Source: Paraburkholderia sp. PREW-6R
GTDB lineage: Bacteria; Pseudomonadota; Gammaproteobacteria; Burkholderiales; Burkholderiaceae
DNA: 64,000 nucleotides
Reading direction: 5' to 3'
Assembly (NCBI RefSeq): GCF_039621805.1
Contig: NZ_CP155074.1
Coordinates: 1,922,001-1,986,000, forward strand
The notes beneath the pieces are model-generated. The model saw nothing but the letters and a program-made list of their open reading frames with translations, did not search any database and was not told the DNA's origin. A program made the position numbers and the translations under genes. This document shows, one piece after another, positions 1 to 9,106 of this stretch (within the stretch, counting starts at the first letter, position 1; every line of letters starts with the position of its first letter).

Positions 1-89
1 ACCACACGGCGGCCCAGTTGCCCGGCCACGGCCGCGCACATCATGCCGGCCGCGCCCGCGCCGATCACTGCGATTTCGAAAGATTCCAT
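1..89 (-). CDS. FAD/NAD(P)-dependent oxidoreductase, N-terminal fragment cut by window edge
   Basis: Only the first 29 codons are inside the window, starting with an ATG whose complement lies at 87-89. The peptide begins MESFEIAVIGAGAAGMMCAA, a textbook Rossmann dinucleotide-binding strand with the GxGxxG motif and hydrophobic flanks. The double small-residue/Met pattern after it resembles the HI0933/YhiN-type flavoproteins, but that family assignment is inference from about 30 residues. The gene is divergent from tsaD, with about 110 bp between the start codons. Confidence 0.75.
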   Translation of the reverse strand, partial: MESFEIAVIGAGAAGMMCAAVAGQLGRRV

Positions 90-132
90 GGGGTCGCATT
101 GTAACCGGGCGTCTGCGGCACACGGGCCGCAC

Positions 133-141
133 TGCTATACT
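133..141 (+). promoter_or_regulatory. Probable extended -10 promoter of tsaD
   Basis: TGCTATACT is an extended -10 element (TGn followed by TATACT), 60 bp before the tsaD ATG at 202. No good -35 box lies 17 bp upstream, which is common for extended -10 promoters. It sits in the divergent gap between the flavoprotein fragment and tsaD. Assignment is by eye only. Confidence 0.45.
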
Positions 142-201
142 TTCCGGCTTACATTTTTCCCTTTTCGGCCGCGTCAACGCGTCCGATCCCGCCCATCCGT
201 C

Positions 202-1230
202 ATGCTCGTTCTCGGCATTGAAAGCTCCTGCGACGAAACCGGCCTCGCGCTCTACGATACGGAGCGCGGCCTGCTGGCGCACGCGTTGCATTCGCAGATT
301 GCGATGCACCGGGAATATGGCGGCGTAGTGCCGGAGCTGGCGTCGCGTGACCATATCCGGCGCGCGTTGCCGCTGCTCGAAGAAGTGATGGAGCGTGCGG
401 GCGCCGTGCGCAGCGACATCGACGCCATTGCGTACACGCAGGGTCCGGGGCTCGCGGGCGCACTGCTGGTGGGCGCGAGCGTCGCCAATTCGCTGGCCAT
501 GGCGTGGGACAAGCCCACCATCGGCATTCACCATCTCGAGGGGCACTTGCTGTCGCCGCTGCTCGTCGACGAGCCGCCGCCGTTTCCGTTCGTCGCGCTG
601 CTGGTGTCGGGCGGCCATACGCAACTCATGCGTGTGACCGATGTGGGCGTTTACGAAACGCTTGGCGAAACGCTGGACGACGCCGCCGGCGAAGCATTCG
701 ATAAAACCGCCAAACTGCTCGGCCTCGGCTACCCTGGCGGCCCCGAAGTCTCCCGGCTGGCCGACTCGGGCACGCCGGGCGCTGTGTTGCTGCCGCGTCC
801 CATGCTGCATTCCGGCGATCTCGATTTCAGCTTCAGCGGCCTCAAAACCGCGGTCCTCACGCATGCAAAAAAGCTCGGCGGCGCGGATATCTCCGAGCAG
901 GCCAAAGCCGATCTGGCGCGCGGTTTCGTCGATGCCGCCGTGGACGTGCTTGCCGCGAAATCGCTCGCCGCGCTCAAGCGGACCAGGCTGAACCGGCTGG
1001 TGGTCGCGGGCGGCGTGGGCGCGAACCGGCAGTTGCGCGAAGCACTCTCGGCGGCGGCGAAGAAACGGAACTTCTTCGTGCACTATCCGGATTTGTCGCT
1101 GTGTACGGACAACGGCGCGATGATCGCCTTGGCTGGCGCGTTGAGGTTGCAGCGTTGGCCGGATCAATCGGCAAAAGATTATGCGTTCACGGTGAAGCCG
1201 CGTTGGGATCTGACCTCGCTTGCACGATGA
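202..1230 (+). CDS. tsaD: tRNA N6-adenosine threonylcarbamoyltransferase TsaD
   Basis: This is the catalytic subunit that transfers threonylcarbamoyl from TC-AMP to A37 of ANN-decoding tRNAs (t6A), acting with TsaB, TsaE and TsaC in the cytoplasm. The 342-residue protein starts MLVLGIESSCDETG, the usual N-terminus of the ASKHA-fold Kae1/TsaD family. It has the metal-binding HLEGH motif (His111, His115), the SGGHT loop near 140 and a C-terminal CTDNGAMIA motif. The reading frame is open upstream to 43, but the ATG at 202 gives the family-typical start and length. A strong terminator follows at 1255. Confidence 0.97.
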   Translation: MLVLGIESSCDETGLALYDTERGLLAHALHSQIAMHREYGGVVPELASRDHIRRALPLLEEVMERAGAVRSDIDAIAYTQGPGLAGALLVGASVANSLAMAWDKPTIGIHHLEGHLLSPLLVDEPPPFPFVALLVSGGHTQLMRVTDVGVYETLGETLDDAAGEAFDKTAKLLGLGYPGGPEVSRLADSGTPGAVLLPRPMLHSGDLDFSFSGLKTAVLTHAKKLGGADISEQAKADLARGFVDAAVDVLAAKSLAALKRTRLNRLVVAGGVGANRQLREALSAAAKKRNFFVHYPDLSLCTDNGAMIALAGALRLQRWPDQSAKDYAFTVKPRWDLTSLAR

Positions 1231-1254
1231 ATCCGAGCCGACAGTCATGATGTG

Positions 1255-1287
1255 AAAAAGCCGCTTCAGGAAAGCGGCTTTTTCTTT
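1255..1287. terminator. Bidirectional intrinsic terminator between tsaD and folE2
   Basis: A perfect 12-bp stem (AAAAAGCCGCTT at 1255-1266 with its complement at 1272-1283) encloses a 5-nt loop. It is flanked by a T run on the + strand and by the A run that gives U's on the - strand. The genes on both sides converge on it, so it can serve both. Confidence 0.9.
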
Positions 1288-1335
1288 TCAGGCGTTTAAA
1301 AGAGCGCGCTTAAGCCGCCCGTTCATGCGCTTGGC

Positions 1336-2142
1336 CTATGCCACCCGCTTGTCCCGCTCGATCAATGCATACGCGCTGTGGTTGTGAATCGACTCGAAAT
1401 TTTCGGCTTCGAGCACATAGGCGACCACACGCTCGTCCGCATTCAGACGCTGCGCGACGTCGCGCACCAGATCCTCGACGAACTTCGGATTTTCGTACGC
1501 GCGCTCGGTGACGAACTTCTCGTCCGGACGCTTGAGCATTCCCCACAATTCGCACGACGCTTCTTCTTCGGCGATACGAATCAACTCTTCCACCGCGACG
1601 TCGTCGGACAGTTCGGCATTGATCGTGACGTGCGAACGCTGGTTGTGCGCGCCATATTGCGAGATCTGCTTCGAGCAGGGGCACAGGCTCGTGACCGGCA
1701 CCAGCACCTTCAGGAACAGTCGCGTGTCGCCGTTGCGCGTCTCGCCCGACAACGTCACTTCATAGTCGAGCAGGCTTTGCACGCCCGATACCGGCGCGGT
1801 CTTGTTCACGAAATACGGGAACGACACTTCGATCCGGCCCGCCTGCGCCTCCAGTTTGTCCAGCATTGCCGTGAGCATCGTGCGGAACGCGGCGGCGTCG
1901 AGCGGCGCCTTGTTCTCTTCGAGCAACGCCACGAAACGCGACATGTGCGTGCCTTTCTGATCGGCCGGCAGATGCACGTCGAGGTTCCACGTGCCGACTG
2001 TCGGTTGCACGTCACCGGCCTGGGTGCGCACGGTCAGCGGATGGCGGACGGCTTTTACGCCGACGCGCTGGATCGGAATCTGACGCGTATCAGGCGTGCT
2101 TTGCACGTCGGGCATCACGAAAGCGGGATTCATCTGGTTCAT
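1336..2142 (-). CDS. folE2: GTP cyclohydrolase FolE2 (type IB)
   Basis: Converts GTP to 7,8-dihydroneopterin triphosphate, the first step of tetrahydrofolate synthesis; it is the metal-flexible alternative to Zn-dependent FolE. The 268-residue protein matches the COG1469 pattern: QRVGVK near 25, HMSRF near 66-70, and the signature SLCPCSKQIS (Cys154, Cys156) followed by GAHNQRSHV. A good ribosome site (AAGGA) precedes the ATG. In some bacteria folE2 is induced by zinc starvation through Zur, but no AT-rich Zur-like dyad was seen upstream. A 279-bp gap separates it from dxs on the same strand; no gene is called there. Confidence 0.95.
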   Translation of the reverse strand: MNQMNPAFVMPDVQSTPDTRQIPIQRVGVKAVRHPLTVRTQAGDVQPTVGTWNLDVHLPADQKGTHMSRFVALLEENKAPLDAAAFRTMLTAMLDKLEAQAGRIEVSFPYFVNKTAPVSGVQSLLDYEVTLSGETRNGDTRLFLKVLVPVTSLCPCSKQISQYGAHNQRSHVTINAELSDDVAVEELIRIAEEEASCELWGMLKRPDEKFVTERAYENPKFVEDLVRDVAQRLNADERVVAYVLEAENFESIHNHSAYALIERDKRVA

Positions 2143-2421
2143 TATCGTGTCCTTTCAGGAAAACGCCGGGTCGCCCGAATCGCGTGCGCCCTCCAGGGAT
2201 TCTTGCACTGCGACACATTGGGGGCGCTCAGCGGCCGTGCGGATCTACGCGCGCAACAGCGAGCACCGGCCTTGCCGGCGCTGGATGATGGACCCGAAGA
2301 CCCACCGTTTCAAGTTCGAGATTGATATGGCCGCCATAGCGACGCAGCGGCCCGGTGGCAGGCTGCATGCTTTCACAGCCCACACTTGCCACGCTGACAC
2401 ATGGCAGCCGGCGACACGCGC

Positions 2422-4326
2422 TCAGGCGACGCGCTTCACCGACTGCGCGCCGGACGCGCCGCTCGCGAGGAAGCGTTCGCGGATCGACTGGGCGATGCCC
2501 GCAGCGTCGAGGCCACATGCGGACAGCAGCTTGGCCGGATCGCCGTGATCGATGAAGCGGTCGGGGAGACCCAGCTGCAGCACGGGCCGCATCACGCCGC
2601 TTTCGAGCAGCGCTTCGACGCATGCGGAACCCGCGCCGCCCATTACGCAGCCCTCTTCGACCGTGACGATGGCGTCGTGCGTTTCGGCAAGCTGGCGCAC
2701 CAGATCGGCGTCCAGCGGCTTCACGAAGCGCATGTTCGCGACGGTGGCGTCGAGTTGCTCGGCAGCGGCCAGCGACGGCGCGACCATCGTGCCGAATGCC
2801 AGAATGGCGATACGCTTGCCCGCGGGCTGCGACGTTTCGCGACGGATTTCGCCCTTGCCGACCGGCAGCGCCGTCATCTGCTTGACGGTGGCCACACCTG
2901 TGCCGGCACCGCGCGGATAGCGCACGGCCGTTGGGTTCGGCTGCTGCAACGCCGTGTACAGCATCTGGCGGCATTCGTTTTCGTCCGACGCCGCCATGAC
3001 CGTCATGTTCGGAATGCAGCGCAGGAATGCCAGATCGTAAGCACCGGCGTGCGTGGCGCCGTCCGCGCCGACCAGACCCGCGCGGTCGATCGCGAACACG
3101 ACCGGCAGATTCTGCAGCGCGACGTCGTGAATCAGCTGGTCATAGGCACGTTGAAGGAAAGTCGAGTAGATGGCGACCACCGGCTTCATGCCGTCAGCGG
3201 CGAGGCCGCCCGCGAACGTCACCGCGTGCTGCTCGGCAATGCCGACGTCGAAATAACGCTCCGGAAAACGCTTCTCGAACTCCACCATGCCCGAGCCTTC
3301 CCGCATGGCCGGCGTAATGCCGACGACGCGCGCATCCAGCTCGGCCGCGTCGCACAGCCACTCGCCGAACACCTGCGTGTAAGTTTTCTTGGACGTCGTG
3401 GTGGCCGGTTTGATGCCTTCGGCCGGGTTGAACTTGCCGGGGCCGTGGTACAGCACCGGATCGGCTTCGGCCAGCTTGTAACCCTGGCCCTTCTTGGTGA
3501 CCACGTGCAGGAATTGCGGACCGCGCAGTTCCTTGATGTTCTGCAGGGTCGGGATTAGCGAGTCGAGATCATGACCGTCGATCGGGCCGATGTAATTGAA
3601 GCCGAACTCTTCGAACAGCGTGGCCGGCACGATCATGCCCTTCGCATGCTCCTCGAACTTGCGCGCGAGGTCGAGCATGGGCGGGGCGACGCGCAGCACG
3701 CGTTCGACGCCGGCACGCGCGGCGGCATAAAAGCGCCCCGACATCAGCCGCGCCAGGTGGCGATTCAGCGCGCCGACCGGCGGCGAGATCGACATGTCGT
3801 TGTCGTTCAGGATCACCAGCAGCGGCACGTCGTCTTCCACGCCCGCATTGTTCATTGCCTCGAAGGCCATGCCAGCCGTCATCGCGCCGTCGCCGATCAC
3901 GGCGATACCCATGCGGTTCTCACCCTGCAGCTTGCTCGCGATCGCCATGCCGAGCGCGGCCGAAATCGACGTGCTGGAATGCGCGGTGCCGAACGTGTCG
4001 TATTCCGATTCGTCGCGCTTCGGGAAGCCAGAGATGCCGCCGAGCTGACGCAGCGAATGCATCTGGTCGCGCCGGCCAGTGAGAATCTTGTGAGGATAGG
4101 TCTGATGACCGACGTCCCAGACGATCCGGTCATGCGGCGTGTCGAACACGTAATGCAGCGCAATGGTCAACTCGACCGTGCCGAGGTTGGACGAAAGATG
4201 GCCGCCCGTTTGCGACACGCTGTCGAGCACGAAGGCGCGCAACTCGTCGGCAAGGGGTTGCAGTTGGCGGCGATCGAGGCGGCGCAGTGCGGCCGGGTCG
4301 TCGATGGTTTTCAGCAAGTCGTACAT
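2422..4326 (-). CDS. dxs: 1-deoxy-D-xylulose-5-phosphate synthase
   Basis: Thiamine-diphosphate enzyme that condenses pyruvate and glyceraldehyde-3-phosphate to DXP, the entry step of the MEP isoprenoid pathway and a precursor source for thiamine and pyridoxal. The protein is 634 residues from the start MYDLLKTIDD, the family-typical beginning; the frame runs open further upstream to 4383. The ThDP/Mg motif GDGAMTAGM (145-153, with Asn160) and the transketolase-pyrimidine segment with DRAGLVG are visible. It lies just downstream of ispA and xseB on the same strand, the usual xseB-ispA-dxs isoprenoid operon. The 85-bp ispA-dxs gap shows no clear terminator. Confidence 0.97.
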   Translation of the reverse strand: MYDLLKTIDDPAALRRLDRRQLQPLADELRAFVLDSVSQTGGHLSSNLGTVELTIALHYVFDTPHDRIVWDVGHQTYPHKILTGRRDQMHSLRQLGGISGFPKRDESEYDTFGTAHSSTSISAALGMAIASKLQGENRMGIAVIGDGAMTAGMAFEAMNNAGVEDDVPLLVILNDNDMSISPPVGALNRHLARLMSGRFYAAARAGVERVLRVAPPMLDLARKFEEHAKGMIVPATLFEEFGFNYIGPIDGHDLDSLIPTLQNIKELRGPQFLHVVTKKGQGYKLAEADPVLYHGPGKFNPAEGIKPATTTSKKTYTQVFGEWLCDAAELDARVVGITPAMREGSGMVEFEKRFPERYFDVGIAEQHAVTFAGGLAADGMKPVVAIYSTFLQRAYDQLIHDVALQNLPVVFAIDRAGLVGADGATHAGAYDLAFLRCIPNMTVMAASDENECRQMLYTALQQPNPTAVRYPRGAGTGVATVKQMTALPVGKGEIRRETSQPAGKRIAILAFGTMVAPSLAAAEQLDATVANMRFVKPLDADLVRQLAETHDAIVTVEEGCVMGGAGSACVEALLESGVMRPVLQLGLPDRFIDHGDPAKLLSACGLDAAGIAQSIRERFLASGASGAQSVKRVA

Positions 4327-4411
4327 CGTCGTTCCATTGTAGGAAAACTTACGCGCCCGCACTTCATACATGCACCCTTTCACGAAGGTGCGCGGCGGCG
4401 GGCTTTCGCGT

Positions 4412-5293
4412 TCAGCTGACCCGGTTCACCACCAGGTCGGCCAATTCGGCAAGACGCTGCGCGCGGGCACCGAACGGCGCCAGCGCGGCGTGGGCGTCGC
4501 TGCGCAATTGCGCGGCGAGCGCGCGCGACGCGTCGAGCCCAATAATCGACACGTAGGTCGGCTTGCCGTCCTTCGCGTCTTTACCCGCCGTTTTGCCAAG
4601 CGTCGCGGAATCGGTCGTGACATCGAGAATATCGTCGACGACCTGAAACGCGAGTCCAACGGCCGCCGAGTAAGCGTCGAGCGAGCGCATGGCGTCCGCA
4701 TCCGGCGCCTCGCCGGCCAGCGCGCCCATGCGCACCGACGCACGCAGCAGCGCGCCGGTTTTCATCCGGTGCATGGTTTCGAGCTGCTCGCGCGTCAGCG
4801 TGTGGCCGACGCTGGCGAGGTCGATCGCCTGCCCGCCGCACATGCCGATCGAACCGGCGGCCAGTGCCAGCTCACGGACGAGCGACGCCTGCTGCGGCGC
4901 CGCCAATACGTCCGACGTCAACGCGACGAACGCCTGCGATTGCAGCGCGTCGCCAACCAGCAACGCCGTGGCTTCGTCATATTTGACGTGGACCGTGGGC
5001 TTGCCGCGGCGCAACGCGTCGTCGTCCATGCAGGGCATGTCGTCGTGCACGAGCGAGTACACATGGACCATTTCCAGCGCCGCCGCTGCAGCATCCACGC
5101 ACTCGGGGCGCGCGCCGGTCAGTTCGCCGGCCGCGTGACACAGCAGCGGGCGGACCCGTTTGCCGCCGCCCAGCACCGCGTAGCGCATGGCTTCATGCAG
5201 CCTCGCGGGTTCGGTTGCCTCCGTGGGGAGGTAATGCTCCAGTGCGTTCTCGACGCGCTCGAGCACGGCGCGCGTCCATTCTTCGAATGTCAT
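4412..5293 (-). CDS. ispA: (2E,6E)-farnesyl diphosphate synthase
   Basis: Condenses DMAPP and GPP with IPP to farnesyl diphosphate, the branch point to quinones, bactoprenol and hopanoids. The protein is 293 residues. The first aspartate-rich motif DDMPCMDDD (84-92) has the two-residue insertion typical of bacterial short-chain synthases. The second is DDILD (220-224), and GGGKRVRP (42-49) binds IPP. Its start overlaps the xseB stop by 4 nt (ATGA), so translation is probably coupled. Together with dxs it forms a compact isoprenoid operon. Confidence 0.96.
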   Translation of the reverse strand: MTFEEWTRAVLERVENALEHYLPTEATEPARLHEAMRYAVLGGGKRVRPLLCHAAGELTGARPECVDAAAAALEMVHVYSLVHDDMPCMDDDALRRGKPTVHVKYDEATALLVGDALQSQAFVALTSDVLAAPQQASLVRELALAAGSIGMCGGQAIDLASVGHTLTREQLETMHRMKTGALLRASVRMGALAGEAPDADAMRSLDAYSAAVGLAFQVVDDILDVTTDSATLGKTAGKDAKDGKPTYVSIIGLDASRALAAQLRSDAHAALAPFGARAQRLAELADLVVNRVS

Positions 5294-5598
5294 AGGTCGT
5301 CCCCGCTTTCAGAAGCGGCTGTGCCTGCGCTATTCACGGGCAGCGGCTTGAGCGTTTCGCCATCCAGCACGCGCACCTGCTGCTCGACCTTTTCGAGTTG
5401 CTGCTGACAGAACGCCACGAGCGCCGCACCCCGCCGGTACGCCGTGAGCGATTCCTCGAGACTCAGGCTGCCGCCTTCCATGCGTGCCACCAGTTGCTCC
5501 AGCTCCGCCTGCGCCGCCTCGTAATTCTCGGGCAGCGGCATGGCATCGACGCCTTCGGTTGGCGCGGCAGCAGTATCTTTCGACGCGGTCTTCGCCAT
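5290..5598 (-). CDS. xseB: Exodeoxyribonuclease VII small subunit
   Basis: Small subunit of the ssDNA-specific ExoVII; several copies bind one XseA. The protein has 102 residues from the chosen start MAKTASKD; an in-frame codon 12 nt upstream is less likely. The core LPENYEAAQAELEQLV...GGSLSLEESLTAYRRG is the conserved helical hairpin of the family. About 20 N-terminal residues are Ala/Thr-rich and variable. It is the first gene of the xseB-ispA-dxs operon, with a 4-nt overlap into ispA. Confidence 0.94.
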   Translation of the reverse strand: MAKTASKDTAAAPTEGVDAMPLPENYEAAQAELEQLVARMEGGSLSLEESLTAYRRGAALVAFCQQQLEKVEQQVRVLDGETLKPLPVNSAGTAASESGDDL

Positions 5599-5806
5599 GA
5601 ATAGTCGCAAAATTAAAACAAGTCGGACATTCTACGGCAAAAGCGACAATTCCGATCCGCTCGCCGCCTCTGCCTTGCCGCTACGCGTCGCGCCGCATGG
5701 GCAGTCTCGCAGAAAAAAACGATCGGTCTGCGACGACTTTGCCGAACTTTCCCGACAAAATAGACCCAAATCAGGGACTTAAGCGCCCCAGACATGGGTA
5801 AACAGG

Positions 5807-5812
5807 TATAAT
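5807..5812 (+). promoter_or_regulatory. Candidate -10 box upstream of the Rieske oxygenase gene
   Basis: A consensus TATAAT lies about 70 bp before the start at 5883, in the 284-bp divergent gap between xseB and the Rieske gene. No convincing -35 hexamer was found at 16-18 bp, so the assignment is tentative. The rest of this gap is AT-richer than its neighbours and holds no gene. Confidence 0.4.
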
Positions 5813-5882
5813 CGCGGGCTCCCTAAATCGAATATTCGATGGTTGGGTTGTTCACTGCTTTCACGTCTTTACGGGAGTGGGA

Positions 5883-6989
5883 ATGTCCAATCTGAGCAAT
5901 GCATTGCAGTTGCGGTCTGTCCACAGCCAGCTGCCAGTCACGGCTTACTTTGACGAAGCGCTTCTTACGCGCGAAATCGAAACCCTTTTCAAGAAAGGTC
6001 CTCGCTATATCGGCCACGATCTGATGGTGCCCGAGGCGGGGAGTTATTTTGCCTTGCCCAGCGAAAGCGAGGGGCGCGTGCTCGTCCGGAACCAGCAATC
6101 GCAGGTCGAACTGCTGTCGAACGTGTGCCGTCACCGTCAGGCCATCATGCTCAACGGTCGCGGGCAGACGGAAAACATCGTCTGCCCGCTGCATCGCTGG
6201 ACGTATGACCTGAAAGGCGAACTGCTCGGCGCCCCGCATTTCGCGGACAACCCGTGCCTGAACCTCGGCGCCACGCCGTTGCAGAACTGGCAGGGGCTGC
6301 TGTTCGAGGCGCAAGGCCGCAACGTCGCGCACGACCTCGCCCGCCTTGGCACGAAACGCCACTTCGATTTTTCGGGCTTCATGTTCGACCACGTCGAGGT
6401 GCACGAGTGCAATTACAACTGGAAGACCTTCATCGAGGTCTATCTGGAGGATTATCACGTCGCGCCGTTCCATCCGGGCCTCGGCAGCTTCGTCAATTGC
6501 GACGATCTGACGTGGGAATTCGGCGAGTGGTATAGCGTGCAGACGGTGGGCGTCCATCGCGATCTGGAGCATCCGGGCAGCCCGACCTACCGCAAATGGC
6601 ACGACGAAGTGCTGCGTTTCCGCGAAGGCAATCCGCCCCAGTTCGGCGCGATCTGGATGGTGTACTACCCTGGCATCATGATCGAGTGGTATCCGCATGT
6701 GCTGGTGGTTTCGTGGCTGATTCCGCGCGGCCCGCAGCAAACCACGAACGTGGTCGAGTTCTACTACCCTGAGGAAATCGTGCTGTTCGAACGCGAATTC
6801 GTGGAAGCCGAGCGCGCCGCCTATATGGAAACCGCGCGCGAAGACGACGAAATCGCCGAGCGTATGGACGCCGGCCGCCGCGCGCTGATGAATCGCGGCG
6901 AGTCGCAGGTCGGCCCTTACCAGAGCCCGATGGAAGACGGCATGCAACACTTCCACGAGTTTCTGCGGCGCGAACTCGGCACCATCTGA
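5883..6989 (+). CDS. Rieske [2Fe-2S] ring-hydroxylating oxygenase, alpha-subunit family
   Basis: This is a COG4638-type mononuclear iron oxygenase. The N-terminal Rieske domain has C82-x-H84 and C101-x2-H104 (CRH...CPLH) as cluster ligands. The C-terminal catalytic domain has ...EDYHVAPFHPGL, whose His192 and His197 would bind the active-site Fe(II). The protein is 368 residues from the ATG at 5883, which has GGGAG five bases upstream; a GTG two codons earlier is also possible. No reductase or beta-subunit gene is adjacent, so the electron donor must be elsewhere. The substrate cannot be told from sequence; choline/betaine-type demethylation or aromatic hydroxylation are both possible. A terminator follows directly. 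Confidence 0.88.
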   Translation: MSNLSNALQLRSVHSQLPVTAYFDEALLTREIETLFKKGPRYIGHDLMVPEAGSYFALPSESEGRVLVRNQQSQVELLSNVCRHRQAIMLNGRGQTENIVCPLHRWTYDLKGELLGAPHFADNPCLNLGATPLQNWQGLLFEAQGRNVAHDLARLGTKRHFDFSGFMFDHVEVHECNYNWKTFIEVYLEDYHVAPFHPGLGSFVNCDDLTWEFGEWYSVQTVGVHRDLEHPGSPTYRKWHDEVLRFREGNPPQFGAIWMVYYPGIMIEWYPHVLVVSWLIPRGPQQTTNVVEFYYPEEIVLFEREFVEAERAAYMETAREDDEIAERMDAGRRALMNRGESQVGPYQSPMEDGMQHFHEFLRRELGTI

Positions 6990-7020
6990 TCTTCTGCGCT
7001 GCTCATGCCGCAGTACACGG

Positions 7021-7048
7021 AAAGACGGGCTCGGCCCGTCTTTTTTTG
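7021..7048 (+). terminator. Intrinsic terminator after the Rieske oxygenase
   Basis: A perfect 10-bp GC-rich stem (AAAGACGGGC with its complement), a 3-nt loop and a run of seven to eight T's lie 30 bp after the stop codon. This separates the Rieske gene from sseA. Confidence 0.93.
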
Positions 7049-7148
7049 TTTAGACTACCTGCTACCTGGGCAGCACGGCCGTCCGTGCGCAACGCCATCC
7101 GACGCAAGCGCCGGAGCACGGCACCATCGCCCGTATCGAGGAGACGTC

Positions 7149-8018
7149 ATGGCCCACACTCACTACACCACCCTCATTTCCGCGGCGAACCTCGCCGACC
7201 GCCTGAGCGCCGCGCCCGGCAGCGTTTTTCTGATCGACTGCCGGTTTGATCTGGCCGACACGGAAGCGGGTGAAAAGGCTTATTTGGCGGGGCATCTGCC
7301 CGGCGCGCACTATCTGAATCTCGATCGCGATCTGTCGGGCCCGAAGAGCGGCACGAACGGACGCCACCCGCTGCCGGATCGCGCGCGTCTGGTCGAAACG
7401 CTGGAGTCGCGCGGGTTGAAGCAGGGTCAGCAGGTGATTGCATATGACTCGCAGGGCGGCATGTACGCGGCGCGCGCCTGGTGGCTACTGCGCTGGCTCG
7501 GTCACGACGCGGTGGCGGTGCTCGACGGCGGCCTGCAAGCCTGGCAGGCCGCGGGACTGCCGCTCACGCAGGACGTGCCCGCGCAGAACACCGGCGACTT
7601 CAAGGCCGGCGCGCCGCTCGCCGTTACTGTCGACGCGCAGACGGTCGAGCGAAATATCGGCTCGAAGGAACGCGTGGTCGTGGATGCGCGCGCAAACGAT
7701 CGCTACCGCGGCGAGAACGAGACGCTGGACCGCGTCGGCGGTCATATCCCGGGCGCGCTGAACCGCTTTTTCAAAGACAATTTTACTTCCGACGGGCGTT
7801 TCAAGCCGGCTCACACGCTACGCGAGGAATTTCATGCGCTACTGGGCGACACGCCGCCGGAGCACGTAGTGCTGCAGTGCGGGTCGGGCGTCACCGCCTG
7901 CGTGAACGCGCTGGCGATGGAAGTGGCCGGCCTGCACGGCCCCGCGCTGTATGCGGGATCGTGGAGTGAATGGAGCGCCGATCCGAAGCGGCCGATCGCC
8001 ACCGGCGCCAATCCCTGA
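7149..8018 (+). CDS. sseA: 3-mercaptopyruvate/thiosulfate sulfurtransferase (tandem rhodanese)
   Basis: Transfers sulfane sulfur from 3-mercaptopyruvate or thiosulfate to cyanide or thiol acceptors. The protein is 289 residues and has two rhodanese domains, an inactive N-terminal one (about 10-140) and a catalytic C-terminal one (about 160-285). The active-site loop is CGSGVTAC with Cys244. The Gly-Ser after Cys, rather than Arg-Lys, is typical of mercaptopyruvate sulfurtransferases. The start at 7149 has GAGGAG a few bases upstream; the open frame from 7005 has no such support and crosses the preceding terminator. It is followed by a bidirectional terminator. Confidence 0.93.
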   Translation: MAHTHYTTLISAANLADRLSAAPGSVFLIDCRFDLADTEAGEKAYLAGHLPGAHYLNLDRDLSGPKSGTNGRHPLPDRARLVETLESRGLKQGQQVIAYDSQGGMYAARAWWLLRWLGHDAVAVLDGGLQAWQAAGLPLTQDVPAQNTGDFKAGAPLAVTVDAQTVERNIGSKERVVVDARANDRYRGENETLDRVGGHIPGALNRFFKDNFTSDGRFKPAHTLREEFHALLGDTPPEHVVLQCGSGVTACVNALAMEVAGLHGPALYAGSWSEWSADPKRPIATGANP

Positions 8019-8047
8019 CCAGCATCTCCAACGCGACCGGACTGCAA

Positions 8048-8081
8048 AAAGCCGTTGCCGCTATGAAGCGGCAACGGCTTT
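8048..8081. terminator. Bidirectional terminator between sseA and the DLH gene
   Basis: A perfect 15-bp stem (AAAGCCGTTGCCGCT and complement) with loop ATGA lies between two converging genes. It has an A run on one side and T's on the other, so it works in either direction. Confidence 0.85.
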
Positions 8082-8113
8082 CCTCATCCGGCGAACACGA
8101 ACGCGCGGCTGTC

Positions 8114-8986
8114 TCACGCCACGCCGTGCTGCCTGAACCACACGAGTGCGCGGCGCCAGCCGTCCTCGGCATCCTGTTTCTTGTAGCTCGGCCGGTAATC
8201 GGCGAAGAACGCGTGCCCTGCGTCGTTATATACGACGAATTGCGAACCACGCCCCGCTTGCGGACCTTGCGCGATGGCCGCTTTCATCTGCTCCAGCGTG
8301 TCCTGCGGAATGCTTTGGTCCTGCAGCCCGTATAAGCCCAGCACCGGTGCATGCAGATCCGCCACCTGATCGAGCGGATTGGACGGCGTCATCGCGTTCT
8401 TCGCGCCCGTCACGCGACCATACCAGGCCACCGCGGCCTTCACGTGCGGATTGTGTTCCGCGTAGAGCCACGCAATCCGGCCTCCCCAGCAGAAGCCATT
8501 CACGCCCAGTCGTTTCACATCGCCGCCATGCTCGCCGGCCCATGCAACCGCGGCGTCCAGGTCCTGCATCACCTGCTCGTCCGGCACCTTGCTCACCAGC
8601 TGTTCGTTCAACTGCTGCATGCTCGTATAGACGGTCGGATCGCCCTGCCGCTCGTACAGATTCGGCGCGATCGCGAGATAACCCTGTTTGGCGAAGCGCC
8701 GGCAGACGTCGGCGATATGCTCGTGCACGCCAAAAATTTCATGGATGACGATGATCACCGGCAAATGAGTCTTGCCTTCCGGCTGCGCACGATAGGCCGG
8801 TACCAGCGTGTCGCCGGAACGAAAGGCCACTTCGCCGGCTTCGAGTCCGTTGCTGTCGGTATGAATGGTTTGTGCCGACACCGGCAGAACGGCCGCGGCG
8901 AACCCGGTGCCGAGCGCGGCCTTCATGAACGTGCGGCGATTAAACGGAACGTGCGGGACGAGACTGTCGATCTCAGGTTTCAGCAT
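8114..8986 (-). CDS. Dienelactone hydrolase-family protein, Tat-exported
   Basis: An alpha/beta-hydrolase of the DLH family. The catalytic nucleophile is Cys166 in GVNGFCWGGR; an Asp (YGLQDQSIP) and a His (DAGHAFFADYRPSY) complete the Cys-Asp-His triad. The N-terminus carries a twin-arginine signal, NRRTFMKAALGTGFAAAV, with Arg17-Arg18, and an Ala-rich stretch ending VSA-Q. It is therefore probably folded in the cytoplasm and exported. The start at 8986 (290 residues) has GGAG six bases upstream; the frame stays open to 9034. The substrate is unknown. Exported DLH-like proteins are common in Burkholderia, and carboxymethylenebutenolide is not implied. Confidence 0.88.
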   Translation of the reverse strand: MLKPEIDSLVPHVPFNRRTFMKAALGTGFAAAVLPVSAQTIHTDSNGLEAGEVAFRSGDTLVPAYRAQPEGKTHLPVIIVIHEIFGVHEHIADVCRRFAKQGYLAIAPNLYERQGDPTVYTSMQQLNEQLVSKVPDEQVMQDLDAAVAWAGEHGGDVKRLGVNGFCWGGRIAWLYAEHNPHVKAAVAWYGRVTGAKNAMTPSNPLDQVADLHAPVLGLYGLQDQSIPQDTLEQMKAAIAQGPQAGRGSQFVVYNDAGHAFFADYRPSYKKQDAEDGWRRALVWFRQHGVA

Positions 8987-9106
8987 GCGGCGCTCCACGG
9001 TTGAACGGCTCGGTGACATGTGAGGCAACAGCATACGCTAGCCGCGCATCCTGTTGCAGATGCAACGTTCCGCGCCACAGCAGCGCCACACCAGCGCCGC
9101 AGCGTC

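Noticed and set aside
2228..2368. A 46-codon minus-strand frame in the 279-bp gap between folE2 and dxs, with a start at 2366-2368.
   Set aside because: No ribosome site, no recognisable protein pattern, and the gap is short enough to be a leader or trailer. Not called without conservation data.
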